Of a stretch of DNA of 64,000 nucleotides, positions 25,838 to 34,305 are shown in pieces. Positions within the stretch are counted from its first letter, which is position 1. Every line of letters begins with the position of its first letter. Made by a program: the position numbers and the translations under genes. The DNA is taken from contig NZ_BJHU01000009.1 in NCBI RefSeq assembly GCF_005405905.1, positions 160,116 to 224,115 of the forward strand, in the 5' to 3' direction. This DNA comes from Acidovorax sp. NB1 (lineage in GTDB: Bacteria; Pseudomonadota; Gammaproteobacteria; Burkholderiales; Burkholderiaceae_C). The notes under the pieces were generated by a model. That model saw nothing but the letters and a program-made list of their open reading frames with translations. It was not told where the DNA came from and did no database searches.

Positions 25838-27046
25838 ATGACGACCCGCCAAGCCTTCATCTGCGACGCGATCCGCACCCCCTTCGGCCGCTACGGCGGC
25901 GCCTTGTCCAGCGTGCGCACCGACGACCTGGGCGCCATCCCCATCAAGGCGCTGATGGACCGCAACCCCGGTGTGGACTGGGCGGCCGTGACCGACGTGC
26001 TCTACGGCTGCGCCAACCAGGCCGGTGAAGACAACCGCAACGTGGCCCACATGGCCAGTCTGCTCGCAGGCCTGCCCATCGACGTGCCCGGCGCCACGAT
26101 CAATCGCCTGTGCGGCTCGGGACTCGACGCCGTGGGCACCGCAGCGCGCGCCATCAAGGCGGGCGAGGCGGGCCTGATGATCGCGGGCGGCGTGGAAAGC
26201 ATGAGCCGCGCGCCCTTCGTCATGCCCAAGGCCGACAGCGCCTTCAGCCGCAACAACGCGGTGTACGACACCACCATCGGCTGGCGCTTCATCAACAAGC
26301 TGATGAAAGAAAAGTACGGCGTGGACTCCATGCCCGAAACCGCCGAGAACGTGGCGACCGACTTCAAGATCGAGCGCGAAGCCCAGGACCAGATGGCCCT
26401 GCGCAGCCAGCTCAACGCGGTGGCTGCCATCAAGGCTGGCCACCTGGCGCGAGAGATCGTGCCGGTGCACATCCCGCAAAAGAAGGGCGACGCCATCATC
26501 GTGAGCCAGGACGAACACCCGCGCGAGACCAGCCTGGAAGCGCTGGCCAAGCTCAAGGGCGTGGTGCGGCCCGATGGCACGGTGACGGCGGGCAACGCAT
26601 CGGGTGTGAACGACGGCGCCTGCGCGCTGCTGCTGGCTGATGAAGCCAACGCCGCCAAATACGGCCTCAAGCCCCGCGCCCGCGTGGTGGGCATGGCCGT
26701 GGCCGGTGTGGCGCCGCGCATCATGGGCTTTGGCCCCACGCCCGCGACGCTGAAGGTGCTGGCGCAGACGGGCCTGACCATCGACCACATGGATGTGATC
26801 GAGTTGAACGAAGCCTTTGCCGCGCAAGGCCTGGCCGTGTTGCGCGCCCTGGGTATCAAGGATGACGACGCGCGGGTGAACGCCTGGGGCGGCGCCATTG
26901 CACTGGGCCACCCGCTGGGCGCCAGCGGCGCGCGCCTGGTCACCACCGCCGTCAACCGCCTGCATGAACACGCGGGCCAGTACGCGCTGTGCACCATGTG
27001 CATCGGCGTGGGCCAGGGCATCGCCATCATCCTGGAGCGCGTGTGA
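25838..27046 (+). CDS. pcaF: 3-oxoadipyl-CoA thiolase
   Basis: 402 aa. The last step of the beta-ketoadipate pathway: 3-oxoadipyl-CoA + CoA gives succinyl-CoA + acetyl-CoA. Thiolase signatures: INRLCGSGLDAVGTAARAI with the nucleophilic Cys, VIELNEAFAAQGLAVLR, GGAIALGHPLGASGARLV with the catalytic His, and CTMCIGVGQGIAIILERV with the second active Cys. GAGGAGACAAAAACC precedes the ATG. Its stop overlaps the start of the following SDR gene. Confidence 0.95.
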   Translation: MTTRQAFICDAIRTPFGRYGGALSSVRTDDLGAIPIKALMDRNPGVDWAAVTDVLYGCANQAGEDNRNVAHMASLLAGLPIDVPGATINRLCGSGLDAVGTAARAIKAGEAGLMIAGGVESMSRAPFVMPKADSAFSRNNAVYDTTIGWRFINKLMKEKYGVDSMPETAENVATDFKIEREAQDQMALRSQLNAVAAIKAGHLAREIVPVHIPQKKGDAIIVSQDEHPRETSLEALAKLKGVVRPDGTVTAGNASGVNDGACALLLADEANAAKYGLKPRARVVGMAVAGVAPRIMGFGPTPATLKVLAQTGLTIDHMDVIELNEAFAAQGLAVLRALGIKDDDARVNAWGGAIALGHPLGASGARLVTTAVNRLHEHAGQYALCTMCIGVGQGIAIILERV

Positions 27047-27786
27047 CCGTGATCGAGCGCAACCCCACGCCGGTCACTGTCATCACCGGTGCCAGCAACG
27101 GCATCGGCCGCGCGATTGCCGAAGCCGTGCTGGCCCAGGGCCACGCCGTGGTCAACCTGGACTACATGCTGCCCACCTGGAGCCACCCGCAACTCACCTC
27201 GTACCAGGGCGACCTGACCAATGAGGCATCGACCCGCGAACGCGCGGCCGAGATTGCTGCCAAGCACAACGTCACGGCGCTGGTGAACAACGCGGGCGCC
27301 ACGCGCCCCGGCACCATCGACACCGCCACCACCGCGCAGCTCGACGACGTGGTGGGCCTGCACCTGCGGGCGCCCATGCTGCTGGTGCAGGCCTTTCTGC
27401 CCACGCTGCGTGCCAGCGGCCAGGGCCGCATCGTCAACATGTCCTCGCGTGCCGCTCTGGGCAAAGGTGAGCGCATCGTGTATTCGGCCACCAAGGCTGG
27501 AATGATCGGCATGACGCGCACGCTGGCGATGGAGCTGGGGCGTGACGGCATCACGGTCAACGCCATCGGCCCCGGGCCCATCGCCACCGAACTTTTCCGC
27601 CAGAGCAACCCCGACGGAGCGCCGCAGACGCAGCGCATCCTCAGCAGCATCGCCGTGGGCCGCATGGGCACGCCCGACGACGTAGCGCGCGCGGCGCTGT
27701 TTTTTCTCTCGCCCGACAACGGTTTCGTGACCGGGCAGGTGTTGTACGTGTGCGGCGGCACCACGCTGGGAGTGGCGCCTGTTTAG
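27043..27786 (+). CDS. SDR-family oxidoreductase (FabG-like)
   Basis: 247 aa. Classical short-chain dehydrogenase: TGASNGIG (NAD(P)-binding), LVNNAGATRPG, Ser in IVNMSSRAALGKGE, the YSATKAG catalytic Tyr/Lys, and a PG turn with GPIATELF. The start is GTG at 27043, overlapping the pcaF stop (GTGTGA); a second GTG follows at 27049. It is translationally coupled to the pca operon, so it probably acts on a pathway-related oxo- or hydroxy-acid or aromatic side chain; the substrate is not identifiable. Confidence 0.88.
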   Translation: MTVIERNPTPVTVITGASNGIGRAIAEAVLAQGHAVVNLDYMLPTWSHPQLTSYQGDLTNEASTRERAAEIAAKHNVTALVNNAGATRPGTIDTATTAQLDDVVGLHLRAPMLLVQAFLPTLRASGQGRIVNMSSRAALGKGERIVYSATKAGMIGMTRTLAMELGRDGITVNAIGPGPIATELFRQSNPDGAPQTQRILSSIAVGRMGTPDDVARAALFFLSPDNGFVTGQVLYVCGGTTLGVAPV

Positions 27787-27932
27787 CCACCTGAACTGAT
27801 CTTCCCTGCCGCCCTGCAAGGGGCGCACCTCTGTTCTCGCCCGGAGGCCTCGGCGCCCGGTTGAGGCCACGGCGCGGCCGGATGTCGCGTCCGTGAGACC
27901 CCTTTCATCCACCTTCTTGAAGGAGACAAACC

Positions 27933-28946
27933 ATGACCCGTTCCATCCACACCACCCGCCGCTTCGCGCTGTCGGCCGCTGCCTGCGCGGGCATTGCCGC
28001 TATCGCAGGTGCTGGCCTGCTGGGCAGCAGCGCTGCAATGGCCCAGGCCTACCCGAGCAAGCCCGTCACCATCGTCGTGCCCTTTGCGGCCGGCGGCACC
28101 ACCGACATCCTGGCCCGCATCATTGGCCAGGGGCTGACCACCGAGCTGGGCCAGTCGGTCATCGTGGACAACCGCGCGGGCGCGGGCGGCAACATCGGCG
28201 GCGCTATGGCGGCCAAGGCTCCGGCAGACGGCTACACCCTGTTCATGGGCACGGTGGGCACCCATGCCATCAACGCCAGCCTGTACAAGAAGATGCCGTT
28301 TGACCCCATCAAGGACTTCGCGCCGCTCACGCGCGTGGCCAATGTGCCCAACCTGCTGGTGGCCAACCCCGCCCAGCCCTACAAGACGGTGAAGGAACTG
28401 ATCGCCTACGCCAAGGCCAACCCCGGCAAGGTCAACTTTGGCTCGTCGGGCAACGGCAGCTCCATCCACCTGTCGGGCGAGCTGTTCAAGAGCCTCGCCA
28501 AGGTGGACATGGTGCACGTGCCCTATAAGGGCAGTGCCCCGGCCGTGACCGACCTGCTGGGCAACCAGATCGGCATCATGTTCGACAACATGCCCTCGGC
28601 CATCCAGCATGTGCGCAGCGGCAAGCTGGTGCCCATTGCCGTGACCACCGCCAAGCGCTCGCCCGAGCTGCCCAACGTGCCCACCATCGCAGAAGCCGGC
28701 GTGCCCGGCTATGAAGCCACGTCGTGGTTTGGCATGTTTGCACCCGCGGGCACGCCTGCGCCGGTGCTGGCCAAACTCAACAGCGCACTGGTCAAGGTGC
28801 TGAACCAGGCCGACGTGAAGAAGAAGATCAACGAACAGGGCGCTGAAACCTACAGCGAAACGCCCGAGCAGTTTGCCGCCTTCATCCAGGCCGAGTCGGT
28901 CAAGTGGGGCAAGGTTGTGAAGGAATCTGGGGCGAGCCTGGACTAA
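27933..28946 (+). CDS. Tripartite tricarboxylate-type solute-binding protein (Bug/TctC)
   Basis: 337 aa. A signal peptide with a twin Arg (TTRRFALSAAACAG) and cleavage after MAQA is followed by YPSKPVTIVVPFAAGGTTDILARI, IVDNRAGAGGNIGG, a MGTVGTHAIN segment and VPTIAEAGVPGYEATSWFGMFAPAGTP, all Bug-family hallmarks. It binds a carboxylate in the periplasm; TctA/TctB membrane partners are not in the window. It lies 146 bp after the SDR gene and could deliver a pathway substrate. AAGGAGACAAACC precedes the ATG. Followed by a strong terminator. Confidence 0.9.
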   Translation: MTRSIHTTRRFALSAAACAGIAAIAGAGLLGSSAAMAQAYPSKPVTIVVPFAAGGTTDILARIIGQGLTTELGQSVIVDNRAGAGGNIGGAMAAKAPADGYTLFMGTVGTHAINASLYKKMPFDPIKDFAPLTRVANVPNLLVANPAQPYKTVKELIAYAKANPGKVNFGSSGNGSSIHLSGELFKSLAKVDMVHVPYKGSAPAVTDLLGNQIGIMFDNMPSAIQHVRSGKLVPIAVTTAKRSPELPNVPTIAEAGVPGYEATSWFGMFAPAGTPAPVLAKLNSALVKVLNQADVKKKINEQGAETYSETPEQFAAFIQAESVKWGKVVKESGASLD

Positions 28947-28966
28947 GCGCTACTGAGACTTTTGCA

Positions 28967-29032
28967 GCTACCAATTTGATAGCTGCTACCGCATGTACTA
29001 CAGGCGGTAGCAGCTATTTTTGTTTTATATCA
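28967..29032 (+). repeat. GATAGCT-family repeat, copy C
   Basis: CAATTTGATAGCTGCTACCG at the 5' side and GGCGGTAGCAGCTATTTTTG at the 3' side. Same core as the other copies, but the arms have become perfectly complementary. Confidence 0.6.
28981..29023 (+). terminator. Strong Rho-independent terminator made from repeat copy C
   Basis: TAGCTGCTACCGC (28981-28993) pairs perfectly with GCGGTAGCAGCTA (29005-29017): a 13-bp stem, an 11-base loop and a following T-run. It ends the pca operon transcript. Confidence 0.85.
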
Positions 29033-29043
29033 GGCAGCCGGGC

Positions 29044-29646
29044 TCACTGCACCCGGTACACACGCCCCGTCTGCGCACCTTCCACGCTGCGCTGGTAGGC
29101 CAGCGCCACGCGCGCAGCGGGCACTGGCTCGAACCCCGGGAAGAACGGCCCGTAGCTGCCCATGGACTCGGTCAGCACCGTGGGGCTGATGGCGTTGATG
29201 CGCAGGCTGCGCGGCAGCTCGATGGCTGCGGCGGCCACAAAACCTTCGATGGCCGCGTTCACCGCCGTGGCGCTGGCGCCGTTGCGTATGGGCTCGATGG
29301 AAAGCACGCCGCTGATCAGCGTGATGGAGCCGCCATCGTTCAAGTATTTCTGGCCCACCAGCGCCAGTTGCACCTGGCCCAGCAGCTTGTCTTGCAGGCC
29401 GATGTTGAACTGCTCGGCCGTCATCTCTGCCAGCGGGCCAAAGTGCAGATTGCCCGCCGTGCTCACGATGGCATCCACCTTGCCCACCGCCTCGAACAGT
29501 TGGGCGACCGAGCCCGGCTGCGAAAAGTCCGCGTGGTGCATGCCGCTGCTGCGGCCCACGGTGATCACGTCGTGGCGTGCGCCCAGGTTGGCCAGTACGG
29601 CCTGGCCGATGGTGCCGCTGGCGCCGATGAGAAGAATCTTGGACAT
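29044..29646 (-). CDS. Short SDR-like protein lacking the usual catalytic Tyr/Lys
   Basis: 200 aa Rossmann protein: GASGTIGQAV at the N-terminus, VSTAGNLHFGPLAEM, SGVLSIEPIRNGASATAVNAAIEGFVAAAAIELP and RINAISPTVLTES. The position that should hold YxxxK reads ASATAVN, so catalysis by the standard tetrad is doubtful. I recall a conserved small-SDR subfamily with this pattern. The start at 29646 has AAGGAAA upstream. Divergent from a LysR gene, which probably regulates it. Confidence 0.82.
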   Translation of the reverse strand: MSKILLIGASGTIGQAVLANLGARHDVITVGRSSGMHHADFSQPGSVAQLFEAVGKVDAIVSTAGNLHFGPLAEMTAEQFNIGLQDKLLGQVQLALVGQKYLNDGGSITLISGVLSIEPIRNGASATAVNAAIEGFVAAAAIELPRSLRINAISPTVLTESMGSYGPFFPGFEPVPAARVALAYQRSVEGAQTGRVYRVQ

Positions 29647-29704
29647 GGTGTTTTCCTTGGGTGTCAAAAGGGGTTGATGAGGAACTGACAGCCTGATTCT
29701 TTTG

Positions 29705-29761
29705 CTAATCAATCAATGCATAAAGTGTCTGCAAGTTATGCTTGAATTAACTATTGATTAG
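29705..29761. promoter_or_regulatory. Long-spaced inverted repeat in the SDR/LysR gap
   Basis: CTAATCAAT (29705-29713) and ATTGATTAG (29753-29761) are perfect inverted copies in the AT-rich 132-bp gap between the divergent SDR and LysR genes. It is a plausible LysR recognition/activation site pair; function is inferred. Confidence 0.45.
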
Positions 29762-29778
29762 TAATTGAGGGGGTTGCC

Positions 29779-30663
29779 ATGGACAAGCTGCGCAACATGG
29801 AAGTCATGGTGGCGGTGGTGGAGGCGGGCAGCTTTGCCGCCGCTGCGCGCCAGCTGCAGATCTCTGCCGTGATGGTGGGCAAACACATCCAGCAGCTGGA
29901 AGCCCACCTGGGCGCCCGCCTGTTCCAGCGCAGCACCCGCCAGAACAGCCTGACCGAGGTGGGCGCCGCGTTCTACGAAGACAGCAAACGCGTGCTGGAG
30001 CAGGTGCGCTGGGCCGAATCGGCCGTGGAGCGCAGCCGCGCCGTGCCCCAGGGCCTGCTGCGGGTCAGCGCGCCCTTCACGCTGGGCAACCACGTGATCG
30101 CGCCGCTGGTGGCTGACTTTCTGCAGCGGCATGACCAGGTGCGTGTGGACCTGCAGCTGACCGACAGCGTGGTGGACCTGGCAGGCGAGGGCTTTGACGT
30201 GGCCGTGCGCATTGGCCAGGTGGTGAACGAGGGCCTGGTGGCGCGCCCGCTGCGCCCCTACCGCATGGTGATTGCCGCAGCACCCGAGTACCTGCAGCGC
30301 CACGGCACGCCCAGGCGCGCGGCCGACCTGGCGCGCCACCAGTGCCTGAGCCACTCGGTGTGGCAGCGCCGGGTGGAATGGACGCTGCGCGACGGCAAGG
30401 AGGAGTTCTTCTGGCCTGAGAACGCGCGCTTTGTGTGCAACCAGGGCGATGGCCTGCGCCAGGCGGCGCTGCGCGGCCTGGGCCTCATCATGCAGCCCGA
30501 AGTGCTATTGGCCGACGACCTGGCTAGCGGCACGCTGATGCCGGTGATGCAGCACTGCCTGCCCGTGCCGCGCCCGGTGCATCTGGTGTATGCGCCCGAC
30601 CGGCGGCAACTGCCCAAGCTGGCGCGGTTTGTGGAGCATGTGGTGGGCGCGCTGGGGGAGTAG
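29779..30663 (+). CDS. LysR-family transcriptional regulator
   Basis: 294 aa: N-terminal winged helix-turn-helix (MEVMVAVVEAGSFAAAARQLQISAVMVGKHIQQLEAHLGARLFQRSTRQNSLTEVG) and a periplasmic-binding-protein-like effector domain from about residue 90. GAGGGGGTTGCC precedes the ATG. Divergent from the SDR-like gene, its likely target. It resembles the DsdC/AaeR-type subgroup that includes many orphan regulators; the ligand is unknown. Confidence 0.92.
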   Translation: MDKLRNMEVMVAVVEAGSFAAAARQLQISAVMVGKHIQQLEAHLGARLFQRSTRQNSLTEVGAAFYEDSKRVLEQVRWAESAVERSRAVPQGLLRVSAPFTLGNHVIAPLVADFLQRHDQVRVDLQLTDSVVDLAGEGFDVAVRIGQVVNEGLVARPLRPYRMVIAAAPEYLQRHGTPRRAADLARHQCLSHSVWQRRVEWTLRDGKEEFFWPENARFVCNQGDGLRQAALRGLGLIMQPEVLLADDLASGTLMPVMQHCLPVPRPVHLVYAPDRRQLPKLARFVEHVVGALGE

Positions 30664-30706
30664 GCTCGACCGCATGCGCGTGTCGGGTGCTGGGCGCCGG
30701 ACGCTT

Positions 30707-31000
30707 TCAGTGAGAAGCCACGTACCATCCCAGTGCAATAGTGAGAGCCACAAGGATGGTCACAAGCCAACCCCACAGGACTCTATGCCGCGCGCAGCGA
30801 TGGCAAAAGTCGACTACCTCGGCCGGGCTCGTCTCCGACATCCGGAGGCGAACGGTCTTCGAACCCCCGCGCAGCGACGCGCCACATTGGTAGCACCTGT
30901 ACGATGCGTTCCACTTCTCGCTCCTGTAGCGGCGCCACATTGAGGCCGCGACAAAGACGCAAGCTGCGGCTATCAGAAGCGCGATCGTGATGTTGTCCAT
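30707..31000 (-). CDS. Hypothetical membrane protein with a zinc-ribbon-like core
   Basis: 97 aa, not recognised. TM1 (about 5-22), then a soluble core with CYQC and CHRC pairs separated by about 30 residues (a likely zinc ribbon), then TM2 (about 74-93). The DNA is less GC-rich than its neighbours. The paired CxxC and two-TM layout argue for a real gene, but it could be a recent arrival. No operon partner. Confidence 0.55.
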   Translation of the reverse strand: MDNITIALLIAAACVFVAASMWRRYRSEKWNASYRCYQCGASLRGGSKTVRLRMSETSPAEVVDFCHRCARHRVLWGWLVTILVALTIALGWYVASH

Positions 31001-31026
31001 CTCCCAATGATTGCAAGCCAGGAAGG

Positions 31027-31470
31027 CTATTCCACCGCAGCTGGCGGCACCGCAGGCCCGATCTTGAACACCCCGCTCACCCGCGCACAGGGCACGCCAT
31101 CGGCGGTGACCAGGCCCTGCGCAAACACCAGCGAGCGCGTGACGCGCAGCGGCTCGGCCTCACCTTGCACCCAGGCGCCCAGTGGGGCGGGGGCCAGGTA
31201 GTCGATCTGCAGGCTGATGGTGGGCAAGAAGCGGTTTGCCACCTCGCTGCTTTTGCGGTGCACCGACAGCGGCAGCAGCATGTCGCAAAAGCTGGCCATC
31301 ATGCCGCCGTGCAGGTTGTTCATGGGGTTCACATGGCGCTGCTCCACGCGAAAGCCGAACTGCACCGTGCTGCCTTCATGCCGCAGGTAAAGCGGGCCGT
31401 TGTGCTGGATGAAGGGGCCGCCAGACTGCAGCGGCGCAAAACCTGCGGGGATCTCGGCGTGGCCGCTCAT
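31027..31470 (-). CDS. PaaI-type hotdog thioesterase
   Basis: 147 aa single hotdog domain: VEQRHVNPMNNLHGGMMASFCDMLLP carries the Asn/HGG...D active-site pattern of the acyl-CoA thioesterase PaaI group, followed by ISLQIDYLAPAPLGAWVQGEAE. It hydrolyses an acyl-CoA; the acyl group is unknown. Its ATG overlaps the stop of the upstream transglutaminase-like gene (ATGA), so the two are coupled. Confidence 0.88.
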   Translation of the reverse strand: MSGHAEIPAGFAPLQSGGPFIQHNGPLYLRHEGSTVQFGFRVEQRHVNPMNNLHGGMMASFCDMLLPLSVHRKSSEVANRFLPTISLQIDYLAPAPLGAWVQGEAEPLRVTRSLVFAQGLVTADGVPCARVSGVFKIGPAVPPAAVE

Positions 31471-32159
31471 GCGCGGGCCTCCTTCTCCACGTCCTGCGAA
31501 AAATCTGCGCCCTGCAGGCTGCTGTGGGTGGCGCCGTCCTCGGGCAGCCAGCCGCGGTACACCGTGCGGAAGTCCGCCACGATCTGCGCCAGCGGCATGT
31601 CGTCAAACGCGCCGCGCTGGTGCACGTATTCCATGTGGCGTGCGCCCGACTTGTCGAACGGGTGGTAGATGGAATCGTTCTCGCCGTCGAACTCCAGCGG
31701 CAGCAGCCCGAAGCGTTCGCACAGCTCGATGTTGAACGTGGGTGTGGCCTTGCGCCAGGCGCCATCCAGCCAGATGTCGGTGTAGCCGTGCCAGATGAAG
31801 AGGTCGGTCTTCATGGTCTCGCGCATGCGCTCGGTGCTGAGGTGGTTGCGCACGTCGGCAAAGCCCATGCGCGCCGGGAGGCCTGCCGCACGGCACACAG
31901 CGGTGAGCAGCGCGGCCTTGGGCACGCACCAGCCGTAGCCGTTGGCCAGCACGGTGCTGGCCGTCATGCCCTGGGGCGAGAGGTCGATGCGGTAGGGGTC
32001 GTAGCGAAAGCCGTCGCGCACGGCGAGGTACAGGGCGACGGCGCGTTCGCGGTCGGTGGTGCCGCGTGCGTGTTGGGCTGCAAAGGCCTGGACGGCGGGG
32101 GTGTCGCTGTCGATGAGGGCCGTGGCGCGCAGGTGGGAGGGCGTAGGGGGGCTGGTCAT
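31467..32159 (-). CDS. Transglutaminase-like protease-fold protein
   Basis: 230 aa. The transglutaminase-like core has GYGWCVPKAALLTAVCRAAGLPARMGFADVRNHL (catalytic Cys in WCVPKA), a His in FIWHGYTDIWLDGAWRKATPTFN and the downstream Asp. Bacterial members act as peptidases or amidases. It is translationally coupled to the downstream thioesterase, an arrangement I recognise as common but of unknown purpose. Confidence 0.85.
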   Translation of the reverse strand: MTSPPTPSHLRATALIDSDTPAVQAFAAQHARGTTDRERAVALYLAVRDGFRYDPYRIDLSPQGMTASTVLANGYGWCVPKAALLTAVCRAAGLPARMGFADVRNHLSTERMRETMKTDLFIWHGYTDIWLDGAWRKATPTFNIELCERFGLLPLEFDGENDSIYHPFDKSGARHMEYVHQRGAFDDMPLAQIVADFRTVYRGWLPEDGATHSSLQGADFSQDVEKEARA

Positions 32160-32263
32160 GGGCGGGTGTCTCCTGCAGTCTGTCGGGAATCAGTGTGTGG
32201 CTTCTGTGCGCGGGATGCTGTCACGGGTGCGCCAGCTTCTGCCGTGGAATGCGCATGACCCTG

Positions 32264-32908
32264 TCACACCCGCCAGGCGGGCAGCTCCCAGTTGCGCCAC
32301 AGCGCCAGCCCGCGCAGCCCGGCCGTGAGCAGCACGCAGACCACCAGCGGCGCCCAGTCGGGCGCTTGCAGATGGCGCAGGGCCACGTCGGCCCAGCCGC
32401 CCGCAAACGCGCACAGGGCGTAGGGGCGGTGGTCGCTGAAGGCCTGGGGCACCTCGTTGCACAGCACGTCGCGCAGCACGCCGCCGAACACGCCGGTGGT
32501 CACGCCCATCATCACGCTGATGATGGGGGGCATGCCGATGGCGGTGGCGATGTCCACACCCACGGCGGCAAACAGGCCCAGGCCGATGGCGTCGGGCAGC
32601 AGCATGGCGCGTTCGGTGGGTTTGAAGTGGCGCTGGCGCATGAACAGCATGGCCCCCACACACAGCGCCAGGATGCCCCAGACAAAACCCGTGTGGCGCA
32701 CCCAGAAGAAGGGCCGCTGGTCCAGCAGCAGGTCGCGCAGCGTGCCGCCGCCGAACGCTGCCACAAAAGCCACCACACACACGCCCACCACGTCCAGCCG
32801 CTTGCGCGCGGCGGCGATCACGCCCGACAGCGCAAACGCCACGGTGGCAGCCACCTCCAGAAGAAAGCGCAGGGTGTGCACCCAGGGGGCGTCGAGCAAC
32901 TGGTCCAT
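32264..32908 (-). CDS. TRIC-family (UPF0126, YadS-like) membrane channel protein
   Basis: 214 aa with seven membrane segments in two repeats. Each repeat carries the GGGTLRDLLL or GGVLRDVLCNEVP motif (first at about 53-62, second at about 140-152), the hallmark of the trimeric intracellular cation channel / glycine-transporter-like family. MDQLLDAPW at 32908 is chosen as start; the longer frame runs through repeat copy D. The transported ion is not known. Confidence 0.88.
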   Translation of the reverse strand: MDQLLDAPWVHTLRFLLEVAATVAFALSGVIAAARKRLDVVGVCVVAFVAAFGGGTLRDLLLDQRPFFWVRHTGFVWGILALCVGAMLFMRQRHFKPTERAMLLPDAIGLGLFAAVGVDIATAIGMPPIISVMMGVTTGVFGGVLRDVLCNEVPQAFSDHRPYALCAFAGGWADVALRHLQAPDWAPLVVCVLLTAGLRGLALWRNWELPAWRV

Positions 32909-32962
32909 GGGCGCGATTGTGCCGTGGGACGGCGGCGCCGCCGTGCGCAGCGTTATGAATGT

Positions 32963-33022
32963 GAATGCTATAAAAAATATAGCTATAAGGGTATGGTGGT
33001 CAGGCGCAAAGGCCGTTTTTGA
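32963..33022 (+). repeat. GATAGCT-family repeat, copy D
   Basis: AATGCTATAAAAAATATAGC, then TATAAGGGTATGGTGGTCAG, then GCGCAAAGGCCGTTTTTG. Similar to copy E in its ATAGCTATAA(A/G)G half and TGGTC, and to A and F in the GGCC/T-run end. It lies just upstream of the TRIC gene. Confidence 0.6.
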
Positions 33023-33075
33023 CTCCAATACCAGGTCTGCGGGCGCCGAGGGTGCACCTCACGCCGCCCGCCGCC

Positions 33076-33426
33076 TTACCCCTGCAGCAGCAGCCAGCCC
33101 AGCGCCACCACACAACCCGTGCCACCCAGCACCCCCAGGCGCTGTGCCCAGCGCAGCGCCGCCTCGGGCCACAGGTTCATGGCCAGCACCAGCAGCCAGC
33201 CCAGGGCCATCCAGGCGGCGAAGATCAGGGCTACCCCCGCAGTGGGCCCGGCGGCAGCGACCGCTGCCATGCCCTGCAGCACCAGCGTGCCCAGTGCGAT
33301 GGCCCAGGCCCGGGTGCGGCCCGGGGTGCCGTCGCCCCAGGCGCGGGTGGGCACGGCCCGCGCCCAGTGGCTCAGGCCGATCAGCGATGCCAGCGCGGCA
33401 CTGGCGCCGATGAGTTCCTCGGTCAT
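33076..33426 (-). CDS. Small membrane protein of the iron-uptake operon (DUF3325-like)
   Basis: 116 aa with four hydrophobic segments (about 5-20, 41-60, 63-83 and 96-114). Size, topology and position after a PepSY protein fit DUF3325-type accessory proteins of TonB-siderophore loci, but I cannot confirm the family. Its ATG overlaps the previous gene's stop (ATGA), so it is coupled to it. Last gene of the operon. Confidence 0.7.
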   Translation of the reverse strand: MTEELIGASAALASLIGLSHWARAVPTRAWGDGTPGRTRAWAIALGTLVLQGMAAVAAAGPTAGVALIFAAWMALGWLLVLAMNLWPEAALRWAQRLGVLGGTGCVVALGWLLLQG

Positions 33427-34268
33427 GCGGCCTCCGAAGGGTGGTGGCTGCGGGGCTGCGCCGGTTGCCGCCGCAGGGCACGCAACAGGTGCTGCCGCCG
33501 CAGCAGCGGTGCGCCTGCAGCGGCCATGCACAGCACCGCTGCGGTGGCCCACTGCCACAGGCCCGCCTTGGCCGCCAGGCCGCCAAAGGCCAGCGCGGTC
33601 AGCAGCCACAGCGTGGCCGAGGCGCGGGGTGTCCAGTGGCGCAGAGTGGCGGCAGGCAGGGCCACCAGCAAGGCGAGCAGCAGGCCCAGCATGCCCGACG
33701 AGCGTGCGGGCTCGGTCGCCACGATGTGCGCCAGGCGGAACGACTCCACCGCCAGCACGCCACACAGCCAGAACGGCCAATGCACGGGCGCCACCCAGCG
33801 GCTCCAGCCACGCGGGTGCTGACGCTGGCGCGCTGTGGCTGTGGCGGCATGCGTGGCGGCGCCCGCTGGGGCCGCTGCAGCCGTCGGGTGACGCACCACC
33901 TTGCGCCGGGGTGCCTGTACCCGCTGGGGGCCGATGAAAGCCGCAATGCCTGCGCAGGCCAGGCCCACGGCAACCAGGCTGGCGCACATGGCCGGTGCCT
34001 GCGCGCTGCCCAGCACCAGCCCGGTGATGCCCGCCACGGCCAGCAGCGCACCCGCGCCACCCAGTGCGACGCGCCACAGCGCGAGGGTGCGCAGCGCCCA
34101 CGCGGCCAGGGCCGACATCAGCAGCCACACGCCGATCAGCGCCCACACCGCCCACACGGGCCGCTGCGACAGCGTGGGCAGGCCCGAAGGCCCCCAAAAA
34201 TGCACGAAAACGGCCACGATGAGTGCGGCGGGCGTGGTGGCGTGCAGGGCCAGAAAGAAACGTTGCAT
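33423..34268 (-). CDS. Polytopic membrane protein of the iron-uptake operon, function unknown
   Basis: 281 aa, not recognised. About eight membrane segments in two groups of four, split by a Pro/Ala/Arg-rich soluble linker (about 122-160: QAPRRKVVRHPTAAAAPAG onward). It lies 37 bp after the PepSY gene and overlaps the next gene by four bases, so it belongs to the same transcript as the TonB receptor. It probably assists siderophore reduction or transport (inference). The start at 34268 (MQRFFLALHATTPAALI) gives TM1 directly. Confidence 0.72.
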   Translation of the reverse strand: MQRFFLALHATTPAALIVAVFVHFWGPSGLPTLSQRPVWAVWALIGVWLLMSALAAWALRTLALWRVALGGAGALLAVAGITGLVLGSAQAPAMCASLVAVGLACAGIAAFIGPQRVQAPRRKVVRHPTAAAAPAGAATHAATATARQRQHPRGWSRWVAPVHWPFWLCGVLAVESFRLAHIVATEPARSSGMLGLLLALLVALPAATLRHWTPRASATLWLLTALAFGGLAAKAGLWQWATAAVLCMAAAGAPLLRRQHLLRALRRQPAQPRSHHPSEAA

Positions 34269-34305
34269 GGTGGGCGCAGCCGTGAAAAATCGTAGGGCCT
34301 GGCGG

